64,000 nt of DNA from Sporosarcina limicola (lineage in GTDB: Bacteria > Bacillota > Bacilli > Bacillales_A > Planococcaceae): assembly GCF_014873855.1 (NCBI RefSeq), contig NZ_JADBEL010000002.1:216279-280278 (forward strand), given 5' to 3'. The notes beneath the pieces are model-generated. The model searched no databases. It worked only from the letters and a program-made list of their open reading frames with translations, and was not told where the DNA came from. This document shows positions 17,735 to 26,343 of the stretch, in pieces (position 1 is the first letter of the stretch; each line of letters starts with the position of its first letter). The position numbers and the translations under genes are program-made.

Positions 17735-18466
17735 ATGATTATCCAAAAGTTCGGTGGAGTCGCAATGAAAGATGAACAGATGAGATTGAAATGTATCAAC
17801 CATATAAATGATGGATTAAAAGAATATGATAGAATTGTCATAGTCGTTTCTGCAATCGGTCGTTTTGGAGATCCTTATTCAACGGATAGCCTATTAAACC
17901 TTACCGATGCCTTCGCCTCTTCGACAGCAGCAAGCGATCTTGCAGTGTCTTGTGGAGAACTTATTTCGGCAGCTGTACTGTCAGCAGAATTGGCCCGTGC
18001 AGGTGTGGCAAACATGATTCTTCACGGTATCCAGGCAGGAATCACGACGGCTGGGGAATTCGGAGATGGAACTATTGCTCATATAAATACTACACCCATT
18101 CTCAATAGTTTTGAAAGTACACGCTGTGTTATCATCCCCGGTTTTCAAGGGGTGGATGATAATAACAATGTAATGACACTTGGAAGGGGGGGGAGTGACC
18201 TGACTGCCATCGCACTAGCAGCAGCTCTTCACGCTTCACATGTAGAGTTTTTTAAAGATGTACCTGGCGTCATGACAAATGATCCACACCTAGTAGAAAA
18301 TTGTCACAAACTAGATTTACTAAAGTTAGACGATTTCATCCACCTTCTTGATTGTGATAGACCCATCATTCAAAAACGGGCTGCTCTACACGCCATTAAA
18401 AAAGCAATCCCTCTCTATATTAGAGGAATTGCTAGTACAGAGTCCGGAACATGGATTACCCCATGA
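17735..18466 (+). CDS. Aspartokinase-like amino acid kinase lacking ACT domains
   Basis: This 243-residue protein covers only the catalytic domain of aspartokinase, which phosphorylates aspartate at the head of the lysine/diaminopimelate, threonine and methionine pathways. It has KFGG at the start, CGELISAAVLSAEL (conserved Glu), TLGRGGSDLTAIALAAAL with the conserved Arg and Asp, and FFKDVPGVMTNDP. The chain stops where ACT regulatory domains normally begin, so allosteric control by lysine or threonine is not expected. KFGG is followed by VAM rather than the usual TSV. ATG 17735 follows GGGAGA. It is divergent from the MurE-like gene across 110 bases. Confidence 0.8.
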   Translation: MIIQKFGGVAMKDEQMRLKCINHINDGLKEYDRIVIVVSAIGRFGDPYSTDSLLNLTDAFASSTAASDLAVSCGELISAAVLSAELARAGVANMILHGIQAGITTAGEFGDGTIAHINTTPILNSFESTRCVIIPGFQGVDDNNNVMTLGRGGSDLTAIALAAALHASHVEFFKDVPGVMTNDPHLVENCHKLDLLKLDDFIHLLDCDRPIIQKRAALHAIKKAIPLYIRGIASTESGTWITP

Positions 18467-18479
18467 ACAGACTACATTT

Positions 18480-19550
18480 TCATTGGTGTCCGTTTTCTTC
18501 CGCAGTCATACGAATCAGATTTTGTGTATAATAGGTGCCATATGCACCTGATCCAAGATGTGTGAAATCCATGTCGAGCAAGACACCCCGGTGTGCTGGT
18601 GAATTGAGCCAACCATTAATCGCTTCAATCGCATCCACATAATTGAACGCAATATTTTCCCCTGCCTTACGGTGTTCGATTTCTGCTTCCTTTAACCTGT
18701 CAGCAAAATTTCCAGTCACCGGTGAATTATGAGAGAAGTAATTTTCAAGCGCCATATCCTTACTGTGTTTCTGCGCTACTAAACCGAGTCTATAATTATT
18801 CATTAATTCGTTTACTCCATGTTTCGTCCTGTATTGATTCGTTAAATCAAAAATTTGACGCTCCATCGCTCTATCCACTTCAATTTGCATTGTAGATGAC
18901 GGACGGTTAGCAGAAACGATTTCACCCATGTAAGCCATATCATAGGGTTGATGGAGGACAAGTGTAATCGGATCGATAAAACGCACCGCCTCTAGTCCTC
19001 CGTTTACACTGTCAATATAAAGCTGAGCATACAGATTTTCGTATTCAATGAGTAGCTTATTTTGCATATCTTCACTATTCAATGTGAATGTGTATATATT
19101 ATCCCCGATTTGAACACTTACTTCCGATTCAACAATTGTAAATCTATAGATATCTTTTACATTTTGTCCAATTTCAAAAGGTGATACATCTGACGTAATG
19201 TCTGCTGAGTAAATTTGGTTTACTTTCTCCTGGGTTACGCCCACCATGAATTGATGGGTTCCTGTATAAATCCACCAATCATAGTTATAACCGGACGGCT
19301 CAATTCGATCTGGTTTTCCCATCTCAGCTAGTAAAGTTTCTACATTACTTCCAACAAATTTCGATAAACCTGTTTTGGGTAGTGATCTCTGTGGGATGGT
19401 CGTACCTACTCCCTTTCCAGGTACTGGTATAGCCGTGCCATGCTTCACAGGTGATTCAAGAGGTTTATTTTCCTTCACCCGATCATCCATAATGTAAAAT
19501 AGCACTAGAACAACGATGAGTAAAAAAACTATTTTCAAAAGTACTTTCAT
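18480..19550 (-). CDS. CAP domain protein with CAP-associated domain (YlbC-like)
   Basis: This is a 356-residue surface protein. It has an N-terminal membrane helix (about 3-20), a Pro-rich linker, a CAP-associated N-terminal region (about 60-195, with LLAEMGKPDRIEPSGYNYDWWIY) and a C-terminal CAP/SCP domain (about 225-350) containing LTNQYRTKHGV, HSKDMALENYFSHNSP, AGENIAFNY and WLNSPAHRGVLLD. This architecture is that of B. subtilis YlbC. Its biochemical role is unknown. ATG 19550 has GTAGGG 7 bases upstream; a TTG six codons earlier is an alternative. Confidence 0.85.
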   Translation of the reverse strand: MKVLLKIVFLLIVVLVLFYIMDDRVKENKPLESPVKHGTAIPVPGKGVGTTIPQRSLPKTGLSKFVGSNVETLLAEMGKPDRIEPSGYNYDWWIYTGTHQFMVGVTQEKVNQIYSADITSDVSPFEIGQNVKDIYRFTIVESEVSVQIGDNIYTFTLNSEDMQNKLLIEYENLYAQLYIDSVNGGLEAVRFIDPITLVLHQPYDMAYMGEIVSANRPSSTMQIEVDRAMERQIFDLTNQYRTKHGVNELMNNYRLGLVAQKHSKDMALENYFSHNSPVTGNFADRLKEAEIEHRKAGENIAFNYVDAIEAINGWLNSPAHRGVLLDMDFTHLGSGAYGTYYTQNLIRMTAEENGHQ

Positions 19551-19786
19551 ATGTCGCCCTACTTTCAAAAGTAATGGGTTTATCTTAGTATTCCCTGTCC
19601 CATACTATATTAATGATTCCTTCTTTTCATTATACTTCATCAATATGAAGGGAATGATGATGATTGTCTTTTTCTTCACAAAATTTATTCCATGTCACAA
19701 TGTTGTCATTGCAACCGTAACTGATTTGCTCTATTATAAATAGGTATAGGGAATTAGCTGAATGATATATGAGGAGGATACAAACT

Positions 19787-20152
19787 ATGTATATTGAAGA
19801 TACAGGCATCGAAAATATTGTTGCCGACTTATCCTTACTGGATGAACTCATGTTAAAACATGATCTCGTCCGTGCAGGTCAGTGGGATTATGAACGGGTG
19901 ACATATGATAAGAAATACGTCATCAAAGAAGGTACATACTATCTACGAATATTTGGTTATACAACTGATGGTGATGTGGATACGCGTGACGCAATCATGA
20001 ACCTCAAAAAACCGGTCCTTGGCAAGTATTACTATCCACATGGGGTCGAATACGGTGAAAGTGAAATCTTCCCGGAAAGTCTTGTGAAAGATTGTGTACT
20101 AACGTTAAAAGCGGTAAATGATGCACTACAACCTTATAATCTGAAAAAATAA
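19787..20152 (+). CDS. YugN-like family protein
   Basis: This is a 121-residue soluble protein with the YugN-family blocks AGQWDYERVTYDKKYVIKEGTYYLRI and LGKYYYPHGVEYGE. The function is unknown. ATG 19787 lies 9 bases after GAGGAGG. By position (between cta genes and the YlbC-like gene) it may be the YlbA counterpart. A terminator follows within 15 bases, so it is probably monocistronic. Confidence 0.85.
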   Translation: MYIEDTGIENIVADLSLLDELMLKHDLVRAGQWDYERVTYDKKYVIKEGTYYLRIFGYTTDGDVDTRDAIMNLKKPVLGKYYYPHGVEYGESEIFPESLVKDCVLTLKAVNDALQPYNLKK

Positions 20153-20165
20153 TGGTGTAAGGAAT

Positions 20166-20198
20166 ACCGGAGAATATACTATTCCCCGGTGTTTTTAT
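20166..20198 (+). terminator. Terminator after the YugN-like gene
   Basis: ACCGGAGAATA pairs with TATTCCCCGGT (one mismatch) around a short loop, followed by GTTTTTATT on the plus strand. Confidence 0.8.
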
Positions 20199-20297
20199 TC
20201 CCTCCCAATCTTTGACACGTCTTGCAACTTTCTTTACTATTCAATCGTCACTATTTTGGTTATAATTTAAACAGTGATTAATTTGGGGGAATGACCG

Positions 20298-21356
20298 TTG
20301 TCGAAATGGCTTACTAAACGTAACTTCATCATTACTTTAAGCGTAGTTGTCACAATCTTAATAATCATCTTTATCCTTCCAGTTTCAATACCAATCATAT
20401 TTGCACTTCTTACATCCCTGCTTATCGATCCGTTGGTCAGGCTAACTGAAAAGAAATTTAAATGGAGTCGGAAACTTTCAGTCATCTCGGTCTACATTTT
20501 TATCCTTGCCCTCATAACTTCGGTTTTGTATTATACGGTCACTCGACTTATAGGGAAAATTATTGAGTTCACGAAAGAAGCACCTGAATATTTCAATTCA
20601 CTGTCTGGTGTATGGATAGATGCTCAAAGTAAATTATTTCAATACACTTCTAGCATGCCTCATGACGTCGTTAAAACTGTCCAAAAAGAATTTGGAACTA
20701 TATTCGAATCTATGCGTGTGTCGATTTTGAATTTGATGAGTTATGATAAAATTATGGGACTCATGACGGATATTCCGAATTTCTTGGTCAGTCTGATTGT
20801 CTATATGATTGCTTTATTCCTCTTTATGCTTGAACTACCCGAACTAAGGAAGACCATGTTCAGACATATGACAACATCAACAGCGGAAAAAGTTCGGTAT
20901 ATGATCACAAAACTCAATTCTGTCTTTTTCGGTTTCATGAAAGCACAACTTCTTGTCAGTTTAATTATTCTCGCTGTCACGTTTGTCGGACTGCTCCTGA
21001 TTGTACCAGAATATGCGATTGTCATGTCGCTAGTCATTTGGATTATCGATATCATCCCGATTCTCGGGTCTATCATCATCCTCGCACCCTGGTCCCTTTA
21101 TGAATGGATAAGTGGTGATGTCGCAACAGGTACGAAGTTGGCGATACTAGCTGTTATTCTACTAATCATACGCAGGACAGTAGAACCTAAAGTGATGGGG
21201 TCCCATATCGGATTGTCACCACTCCCGACACTGATTGCAATGTTTGTTGGCCTTAAACTTATCGGTTTCCTCGGTTTCTTCATTGGACCACTTGTTGTTA
21301 TCCTCTTCACAACTGCCCGTGAAGCTGGCATCATCAGAATGAATTTCAGAATATGA
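20298..21356 (+). CDS. AI-2E family transporter, YtvI-like
   Basis: This 352-residue membrane protein of the AI-2E/PerM family has about eight membrane segments. The N-terminal pair and a large soluble loop (about 80-150) are followed by the conserved block IIDIIPILGSIIILAPW near 255 and RRTVEPKVMGSHIGLSPLPTLIAMFVGL near 290-317. Members include the B. subtilis sporulation protein YtvI; substrates in Bacillus are unknown. It starts at TTG 20298 with GGGGGA 7-8 bases upstream. It is followed at once by a strong bidirectional terminator. Confidence 0.82.
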   Translation: MSKWLTKRNFIITLSVVVTILIIIFILPVSIPIIFALLTSLLIDPLVRLTEKKFKWSRKLSVISVYIFILALITSVLYYTVTRLIGKIIEFTKEAPEYFNSLSGVWIDAQSKLFQYTSSMPHDVVKTVQKEFGTIFESMRVSILNLMSYDKIMGLMTDIPNFLVSLIVYMIALFLFMLELPELRKTMFRHMTTSTAEKVRYMITKLNSVFFGFMKAQLLVSLIILAVTFVGLLLIVPEYAIVMSLVIWIIDIIPILGSIIILAPWSLYEWISGDVATGTKLAILAVILLIIRRTVEPKVMGSHIGLSPLPTLIAMFVGLKLIGFLGFFIGPLVVILFTTAREAGIIRMNFRI

Positions 21357-21393
21357 AAACACGCTTCCACAAAAATGTGGAAGCGTGTTTTTT
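21356..21393. terminator. Bidirectional terminator between the AI-2E gene and ctaM
   Basis: This is a perfect 15-bp stem (AAAACACGCTTCCAC and its complement) with an AAAAAT loop and a T-run on each strand. It serves two convergent genes. Confidence 0.92.
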
Positions 21394-21853
21394 AGAAACC
21401 AAGAATTGCCTTAATAGCAGATGTCGTCTCTCCGCCTTTATAGAATACATATAAAAGCAAATAAACCGCGACACCTGTAATCGCTGTAAAGAACCAAATG
21501 ACACTCGTAATCGGTCCTAATTTCCGATGTCTTACTAAATTATTCTTGAGTCCAGCGGAAATCGTGACGACTCCGAATACAGCACTTGTCGTCGCAAGGA
21601 CTATGTGAAACACAAGAAAAATCGTATAATAAACTTTCAAACTATCCGGTCCACCAAACGCCGTATTTCCGACGAAAATGGTCCTTGATACATAAATGAT
21701 AAGAAAGAGAACCGCAAATACCGCCGCAGCTAACATCGTTTTCTTATGAGCCTCAATTTTCTTTTTTCTGATTAATCCCCATCCTATAGCCACTAAAATT
21801 GCTGAAAGGACTATAAAAAAGGTGCTAATCGTAGGTAATAGTGGTACACCCAT
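21392..21853 (-). CDS. ctaM: DUF420 protein, CtaM-type oxidase assembly factor
   Basis: This 153-residue protein has four predicted membrane helices. Family features are VSRTIFVGNTAFGGP and the following FHIVLATTSAVFGVVTI, and RHRKLGPITSVIWFFTAITGVAVYLLLY near the C-terminus; histidines in this region suggest heme or metal contact. DUF420 proteins (CtaM, YozB) are needed for maturation of heme-A-containing oxidases in Firmicutes. It follows ctaG by 40 bases on the same strand and ends in a strong terminator, so ctaG-ctaM form a pair. The gene symbol rests on family and context. Confidence 0.82.
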   Translation of the reverse strand: MGVPLLPTISTFFIVLSAILVAIGWGLIRKKKIEAHKKTMLAAAVFAVLFLIIYVSRTIFVGNTAFGGPDSLKVYYTIFLVFHIVLATTSAVFGVVTISAGLKNNLVRHRKLGPITSVIWFFTAITGVAVYLLLYVFYKGGETTSAIKAILGF

Positions 21854-21893
21854 CTGCTAATTACCCCCTTCTACGAATATTTCCGCTACTTTT

Positions 21894-22814
21894 TTAGTAA
21901 CCGTGCATCGTCATTTTTTTCCGTTCTAACAAATCTTGTTGCGTTATTTCATCTGCGTTCAATTGCTCTTCTCTATACCACTTGACGAAAATTCTACCGA
22001 GTACAACCACGTAAATTGCCTCCTGTATAACTTTCATAAGAATTCCACCCAATTGCTGATCATAGAGCGTAGGCATATTTGTAAATAGTTCTGGTCCTGA
22101 AATCGTCAAACCTGACAATGTTCCAGCTGGAACGCATAAGGCCATCGCTTTTAACCATGCCTCACCGGTACTGTATGTATCATATACAGGAACATCCACA
22201 AAGATGATCAGGGCACACGCAGGAGTGACCAGAATCGCACTTAGAATTACGTAACCAATCTTCTTCAGACCATGGAGCTGCGGTTGTCCTTCCAACGAAT
22301 TAATGATCGGCCACCAAAGAGACAAGGCTGCCATGAATAGAGTTATGGTAAATACCGCATGTAGAACTGAGCTTAATTTCACAAAATCAAGCACCATTGG
22401 ATAATGATAAAGTGAAAACATGAAAGTGAATAGCATAAGACTAACAAGGGGCTTAGTGAAAAATCGAAGAATAGAACCAAGGATTTTTGCATCAAAGACC
22501 TTTTTCCACATCCAATTCGGAATCCCTATAATGAGAAATGGAGCAATCACAAGAAGAAGTACTGCCATTTGTGTCATATGTACGGAAAACAGAATATGAC
22601 CAAGCAAATCTACTGGTGAACCCTTCACGATATATAAAATAATCATAGACACAAGGAAATAACTAATCTGTCTAGGACTAATCGGTTCCGCCCTCTCAAA
22701 TTTATCCCTCCATACTACCGTTAACAAGAAATACAAACCGATAGCAAGTAGAATAGATAATAAAAACCAAGGACTCCATAAAGCTTTAAATCCAAATATG
22801 CTTAAAGGCAACAT
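21894..22814 (-). CDS. ctaG: Cytochrome c oxidase assembly factor CtaG
   Basis: This 306-residue protein has about seven membrane helices. It contains the caa3_CtaG family pattern, including HILFSVHMTQMAVLLLVIAPFLIIGIP, WWPIINSLEGQPQL and a final GGILMKVIQEAIYVVVLGRIFVKW. CtaG is required for formation of active caa3 oxidase in B. subtilis. Start 22814 is chosen because AAGGAG lies 8 bases upstream; two earlier ATGs are badly spaced. Unlike B. subtilis, where ctaG follows ctaF closely, here it is separated from ctaF by a terminator and a 517-base repeat array. Confidence 0.92.
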   Translation of the reverse strand: MLPLSIFGFKALWSPWFLLSILLAIGLYFLLTVVWRDKFERAEPISPRQISYFLVSMIILYIVKGSPVDLLGHILFSVHMTQMAVLLLVIAPFLIIGIPNWMWKKVFDAKILGSILRFFTKPLVSLMLFTFMFSLYHYPMVLDFVKLSSVLHAVFTITLFMAALSLWWPIINSLEGQPQLHGLKKIGYVILSAILVTPACALIIFVDVPVYDTYSTGEAWLKAMALCVPAGTLSGLTISGPELFTNMPTLYDQQLGGILMKVIQEAIYVVVLGRIFVKWYREEQLNADEITQQDLLERKKMTMHGY

Positions 22815-22892
22815 TGCCATCGCTCCTTCAACTAAGTCTCTCTCCATTATAAAACTAACCAAGCACTAACACAATGAACGAACTATGACAAA

Positions 22893-23016
22893 TAAGAAAA
22901 GCGCAGGGCGCCGTCTAGACGCGACAGGCGCTGGAGGACTTGAAAATAAAGGCGTTCTTTGCCTTTATCTTCAAGTCCGAAGCGTCCCGAGCGGCTGGTG
23001 ACCGAAGCTAGACAAT
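22893..23016. repeat. Palindromic repeat, type A, copy 1 (124 bp)
   Basis: This non-coding unit starts TAAGAAAAGCGC and ends GAAGCTAGACAAT. Its core is an 18-bp stem with one mismatch (GGACTTGAAAATAAAGGC with its near-complement) around a GTTCTTT loop, and flanking GC-rich partial stems. Copy 3 is identical as far as I can read. Confidence 0.85.
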
Positions 23017-23161
23017 TAAGAAAAGCGCAAGCGGCCATCTAGATGCGACAGGCATAAGTCGGTCTAACGACGCGGCGCACTTTGCCGCATATAGGAGGGA
23101 TGCAATACAATCCCTCCCGACTGCTTATGACCCGAGCATCTGGCCGCTGGAGCTAGACAAT
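23017..23161. repeat. Palindromic repeat, type B, copy 2 (145 bp, with an extra hairpin)
   Basis: It shares the TAAGAAAAGCGC start and GCTAGACAAT end with type A. The stems are AGCGGCCA/TGGCCGCT, AGATGC/GCATCT and CATAAG/CTTATG, with a central GCGGC..GCCGC hairpin and a second GGAGGGAT..ATCCCTCC hairpin not present in copy 4. Confidence 0.85.
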
Positions 23162-23285
23162 TAAGAAAAGCGCAGGGCGCCGTCTAGACGCGACAGGCGC
23201 TGGAGGACTTGAAAATAAAGGCGTTCTTTGCCTTTATCTTCAAGTCCGAAGCGTCCCGAGCGGCTGGTGACCGAAGCTAGACAAT
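23162..23285. repeat. Palindromic repeat, type A, copy 3 (124 bp)
   Basis: This is a repeat of the type A unit at 22893-23016 in the same orientation. It lies in the ctaF-ctaG gap. Confidence 0.85.
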
Positions 23286-23409
23286 TAAGAAAAGCGCAAG
23301 CGGCCTGCCTAGATGCGACAGGCATAAGATGGACTGGCAACGCGGCGCACTTTGCCGCATCGCCGGGCTAGCTTATGACCCGAGCATCTGGCCGCTGGAG
23401 CTAGACAAT
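23286..23409. repeat. Palindromic repeat, type B, copy 4 (124 bp)
   Basis: This is the type B frame (AGCGGCC.., ACAGGCATAAG.., CTTATGACCCGAGCATCTGGCCGCT) without the extra hairpin of copy 2 and with a different apical sequence. Its right end (TAAGAAAAGCC) runs straight into the ctaF terminator stem. Confidence 0.85.
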
Positions 23410-23413
23410 TAAG

Positions 23414-23448
23414 AAAAGCCTGTGAAGATAAACTCTTCACAGGCTTTT
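23414..23448 (-). terminator. Terminator after ctaF
   Basis: AAAAGCCTGTGAAGA pairs perfectly with TCTTCACAGGCTTTT around TAAAC. It is 12 bases beyond the ctaF stop, ends the ctaCDEF transcript, and abuts the repeat array. Confidence 0.9.
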
Positions 23449-23460
23449 AGTCTTGTTAAA

Positions 23461-23808
23461 TTACCACCAAATAATTGTGAGGAATGTCAGCGGAATAAGC
23501 CCGCCTAATAATACTCCTGTATACATGAACATTTGGGGAATTCCGTGACCTTTCTCATTCATATGCATGAAGTAATACAATTGTAAACCAACTTGGACAG
23601 CTGCAAACAACATAAGCATCGGGATAATAAAAAATTTCGAGAACCCAGCGACACCAGCGCCGTAGGCTGTGACCATTGTAAACGAGATAAGCGTCAGGAA
23701 AATCATAAGCGAAAACATCATGACCTGATTACGCATCGAACTCTTTGCACGTCTCTGTCCTAACTCTAATTCAGCTGCTGATTTCGTATAAACCTGAATG
23801 TCCGCCAT
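23461..23808 (-). CDS. ctaF: Cytochrome c oxidase subunit IVB
   Basis: This is a 115-residue small subunit of the caa3 oxidase with three membrane helices (about 27-47, 56-76 and 90-112). It contains LQLYYFMHMNEKGHGIPQMFMYTG, typical of the bacterial subunit IV family. It follows ctaE with a one-base gap, and the operon ends in a terminator just after it. Confidence 0.93.
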   Translation of the reverse strand: MADIQVYTKSAAELELGQRRAKSSMRNQVMMFSLMIFLTLISFTMVTAYGAGVAGFSKFFIIPMLMLFAAVQVGLQLYYFMHMNEKGHGIPQMFMYTGVLLGGLIPLTFLTIIWW

Positions 23809-23809
23809 A

Positions 23810-24436
23810 TTATCCTATCACTCCCATCAAGTAGACTACAGTGAATATGAATACCCAGACAACGTCAATGAAATGCCAGTACAACGAGAATGTGTAAAAT
23901 TTCGTCCCGTTATACAAATTCAATCCACGCTTCGAATTACGGAAAATGAGTAGCGTAATCCAGACAAGTCCGATAGCTACGTGGAAACCGTGTGTTCCTA
24001 CAAGCGTGTAAAACGCAGAACTAAATGCACTATTGTCAAAAGTGAAACCCTCACCTACATAATGTACAAACTCGTACACTTCAAGCATTAGGAATGCAAG
24101 ACCCAGCAATGCAGTGATTCCAAGCCAAAGTTGCATTTTCTTGAAATTATAATTCTTTAGATGATACATCGCATACACACTCGTTAATGAAGATGTAAGT
24201 AGGAGCATCGTCATAACAAACACGAGAGGTAGTTGATATAATTCTTGTGTTGAAAATCCAAAGCCACTTGGACCTTTATTTTTCAATGCAAGGTATGTCG
24301 CAAAAAGTGTAGCAAACAGAACTGTCTCTCCACCTAGGAAAAGCCAGAAACCAACAAATTTATTTTTCGCTTCCAAAGTTGCTCTTTCCGGATGATCCGG
24401 CCACGTCTCAGGGGTGAATTTTTTGTTTAAATCCAT
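23810..24436 (-). CDS. ctaE: Cytochrome c oxidase subunit III
   Basis: This 208-residue integral membrane subunit of caa3 oxidase has about five helices. The N-terminal ATLEAKNKFVGFWLFLGGETVLFATLFATYLAL and C-terminal GTHGFHVAIGLVWI and YWHFIDVVWVFIFTVVYLMG are the standard subunit III signatures. Its ATG shares a base with the ctaD stop (TAATG), so translation is coupled. Confidence 0.96.
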   Translation of the reverse strand: MDLNKKFTPETWPDHPERATLEAKNKFVGFWLFLGGETVLFATLFATYLALKNKGPSGFGFSTQELYQLPLVFVMTMLLLTSSLTSVYAMYHLKNYNFKKMQLWLGITALLGLAFLMLEVYEFVHYVGEGFTFDNSAFSSAFYTLVGTHGFHVAIGLVWITLLIFRNSKRGLNLYNGTKFYTFSLYWHFIDVVWVFIFTVVYLMGVIG

Positions 24437-26310
24437 TATTTTCGACCCCCTTTACGTTTTAAATCTCTTAAGATTTCATCCTTCTTAACATAGTAACCCA
24501 AGTCATCTTGTAATGAACGTACTGCCATCGAGACAAATGTCAAGACAAGTCCAAATATAAGTGCTGAAAGGCCCCATGATGTTTCAACGCGGTACATCGC
24601 ACCAAATCCAGCGATGAACATACCAAGCGTCATGAAGAATGGAATGATTGAACCGTTTGGCATATGAATATCCTGAATAGGTTCAGCCGGTGTAATACCC
24701 GATTCATTACCTTCTGATTTCTCAATCCAATACGTGTCAAGCCCACGAACAAGTGGTGTTTGTGCAAAGTTATAGTGAACAGGTGGTGAGCTAATTGCCC
24801 ATTCAAGTGTACGACCGTCACCCCATGGATCATTTCCAACACGAACATTCTTAACAGTGGTGATGATTATGTTAATGACAAGCACAATAACACCAATCGC
24901 CATTAATAAGGCACCTATTGAACTGATAAAGTTTGCCGTGTTCCATCCTTGTCCGTCCATATACGTCCAGACTCGACGTGGCATACCCCAGAACCCTAAC
25001 CAGTGCTGGATAAGGAATGTCATATGGAATCCGATGAAGAAGAACCAGAATGTCACTTTACCAAGTGTTTCACTCAACATCGTACCGAACATCTTCGGCC
25101 ACCATAAATGTGTAGCTGCCAAAATTCCGAGTACAACACCACCGACGATTACATAGTGGAAGTGAGCGACGATAAAGTACGAATCGTGCAATTGATAGTC
25201 AAGCGGTGCAGCACCTTGCATGACTCCAGTAACACCACCCATAACAAAGGATGGGATAAATCCTAGTGCATAGAGCATCGGGGTTGTAACTTTGATGCTT
25301 CCGCCCCAAATTGTTAACAACCAGTCGAAAATCTTAACCCCTGTTGGTACGGCGATTGCCATCGTTGCTACAGCAAAAATTGCATTCGCTGTCGGTCCGA
25401 GACCCACTGTAAACATATGGTGAGCCCATACCATGAATCCGAGGAATCCGATAAGAACTGTTGCAAATACCATCGCCGGATAACCGAATAGGCGTTTACG
25501 TGAGAAAATAGGGAAAATCTCAGAGAAAATACCGAAAGCCGGTAAAATCAAGATATAAACTTCAGGGTGACCAAATATCCAGAATATATGCTCCCAGATG
25601 ATTGTGTTTCCGCCCATTGTATGATCAAAGAAGTTACCGCCGAACATTCGATCGAATGTAAGCAAGAACAATCCAACCGTAAGTGGAGGGAATGCGAATA
25701 AAATCATCGCAGATGCAACAAACGTAGTCCATGTAAACAATGGCATACGCATGTATGTCATACCCGGTGCACGCATATTGATAATCGTTACAAGGAAGTT
25801 AATCCCTGCCATCAACGTACCCCCACCGGCTATTTGAAGTCCTATCGCATAAAAGTCTATCCCATGTCCTTCAGACACGAGAGATAATGATGCATAAGAT
25901 GTCCATCCAGCATCAGGAATTTGACCAACGAGCCATGAAATATTTAGGAAGAGTCCTCCGAAGAAGAACATCCAAAAACCTAATGAGTTGATGAATGGAA
26001 ATGCAACGTCACGAGCTCCGATTTGGAGCGGCATAATGGCGTTCATAAAACCGAATAATATCGGCATGGCTGCTAGGAAAATCATCGTTGTTCCGTGCAT
26101 CGTGATGATTTCATTGAAAAGACCGGCACTGACGATATCACTATTCGGTCGTAAAAGTTGCAAACGAATAATCATCGCTTCTATACCACCAAGGACGAAG
26201 AAGAAACCTCCACCAGCGAGATAAAGAATTCCGATCTTTTTATGGTCGACAGTTGTCATCCAGTCCCATAGCGTTGCGCCAAAACCTTTTTTTTGAGCAA
26301 CTGAACTCAC
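24436..26310 (-). CDS. ctaD: Cytochrome c oxidase subunit I (caa3 type)
   Basis: This 624-residue catalytic subunit carries heme a, heme a3 and CuB and pumps protons while reducing oxygen. The heme-copper pattern is complete: EIITMHGTTMIF near the low-spin heme ligand, the CuB and crosslink region WEHIFWIFGHPEVYILILPAFG, and the heme ligands in DSYFIVAHFHYVIVGG. Its length is normal for Bacillus CtaD. It starts at GTG 26310 after an AGGAGG site. It is the second gene of ctaCDEF. Confidence 0.97.
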   Translation of the reverse strand: MSSVAQKKGFGATLWDWMTTVDHKKIGILYLAGGGFFFVLGGIEAMIIRLQLLRPNSDIVSAGLFNEIITMHGTTMIFLAAMPILFGFMNAIMPLQIGARDVAFPFINSLGFWMFFFGGLFLNISWLVGQIPDAGWTSYASLSLVSEGHGIDFYAIGLQIAGGGTLMAGINFLVTIINMRAPGMTYMRMPLFTWTTFVASAMILFAFPPLTVGLFLLTFDRMFGGNFFDHTMGGNTIIWEHIFWIFGHPEVYILILPAFGIFSEIFPIFSRKRLFGYPAMVFATVLIGFLGFMVWAHHMFTVGLGPTANAIFAVATMAIAVPTGVKIFDWLLTIWGGSIKVTTPMLYALGFIPSFVMGGVTGVMQGAAPLDYQLHDSYFIVAHFHYVIVGGVVLGILAATHLWWPKMFGTMLSETLGKVTFWFFFIGFHMTFLIQHWLGFWGMPRRVWTYMDGQGWNTANFISSIGALLMAIGVIVLVINIIITTVKNVRVGNDPWGDGRTLEWAISSPPVHYNFAQTPLVRGLDTYWIEKSEGNESGITPAEPIQDIHMPNGSIIPFFMTLGMFIAGFGAMYRVETSWGLSALIFGLVLTFVSMAVRSLQDDLGYYVKKDEILRDLKRKGGRK

Positions 26311-26343
26311 TTTATTTACCTCCTATTCAAATTCACAATTAAA

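Noticed and set aside
22893..23409. Tandem units resembling a CRISPR array
   Set aside because: Units are 124-145 bases long, each palindromic, directly abutting, with no unique spacers and no cas genes nearby.
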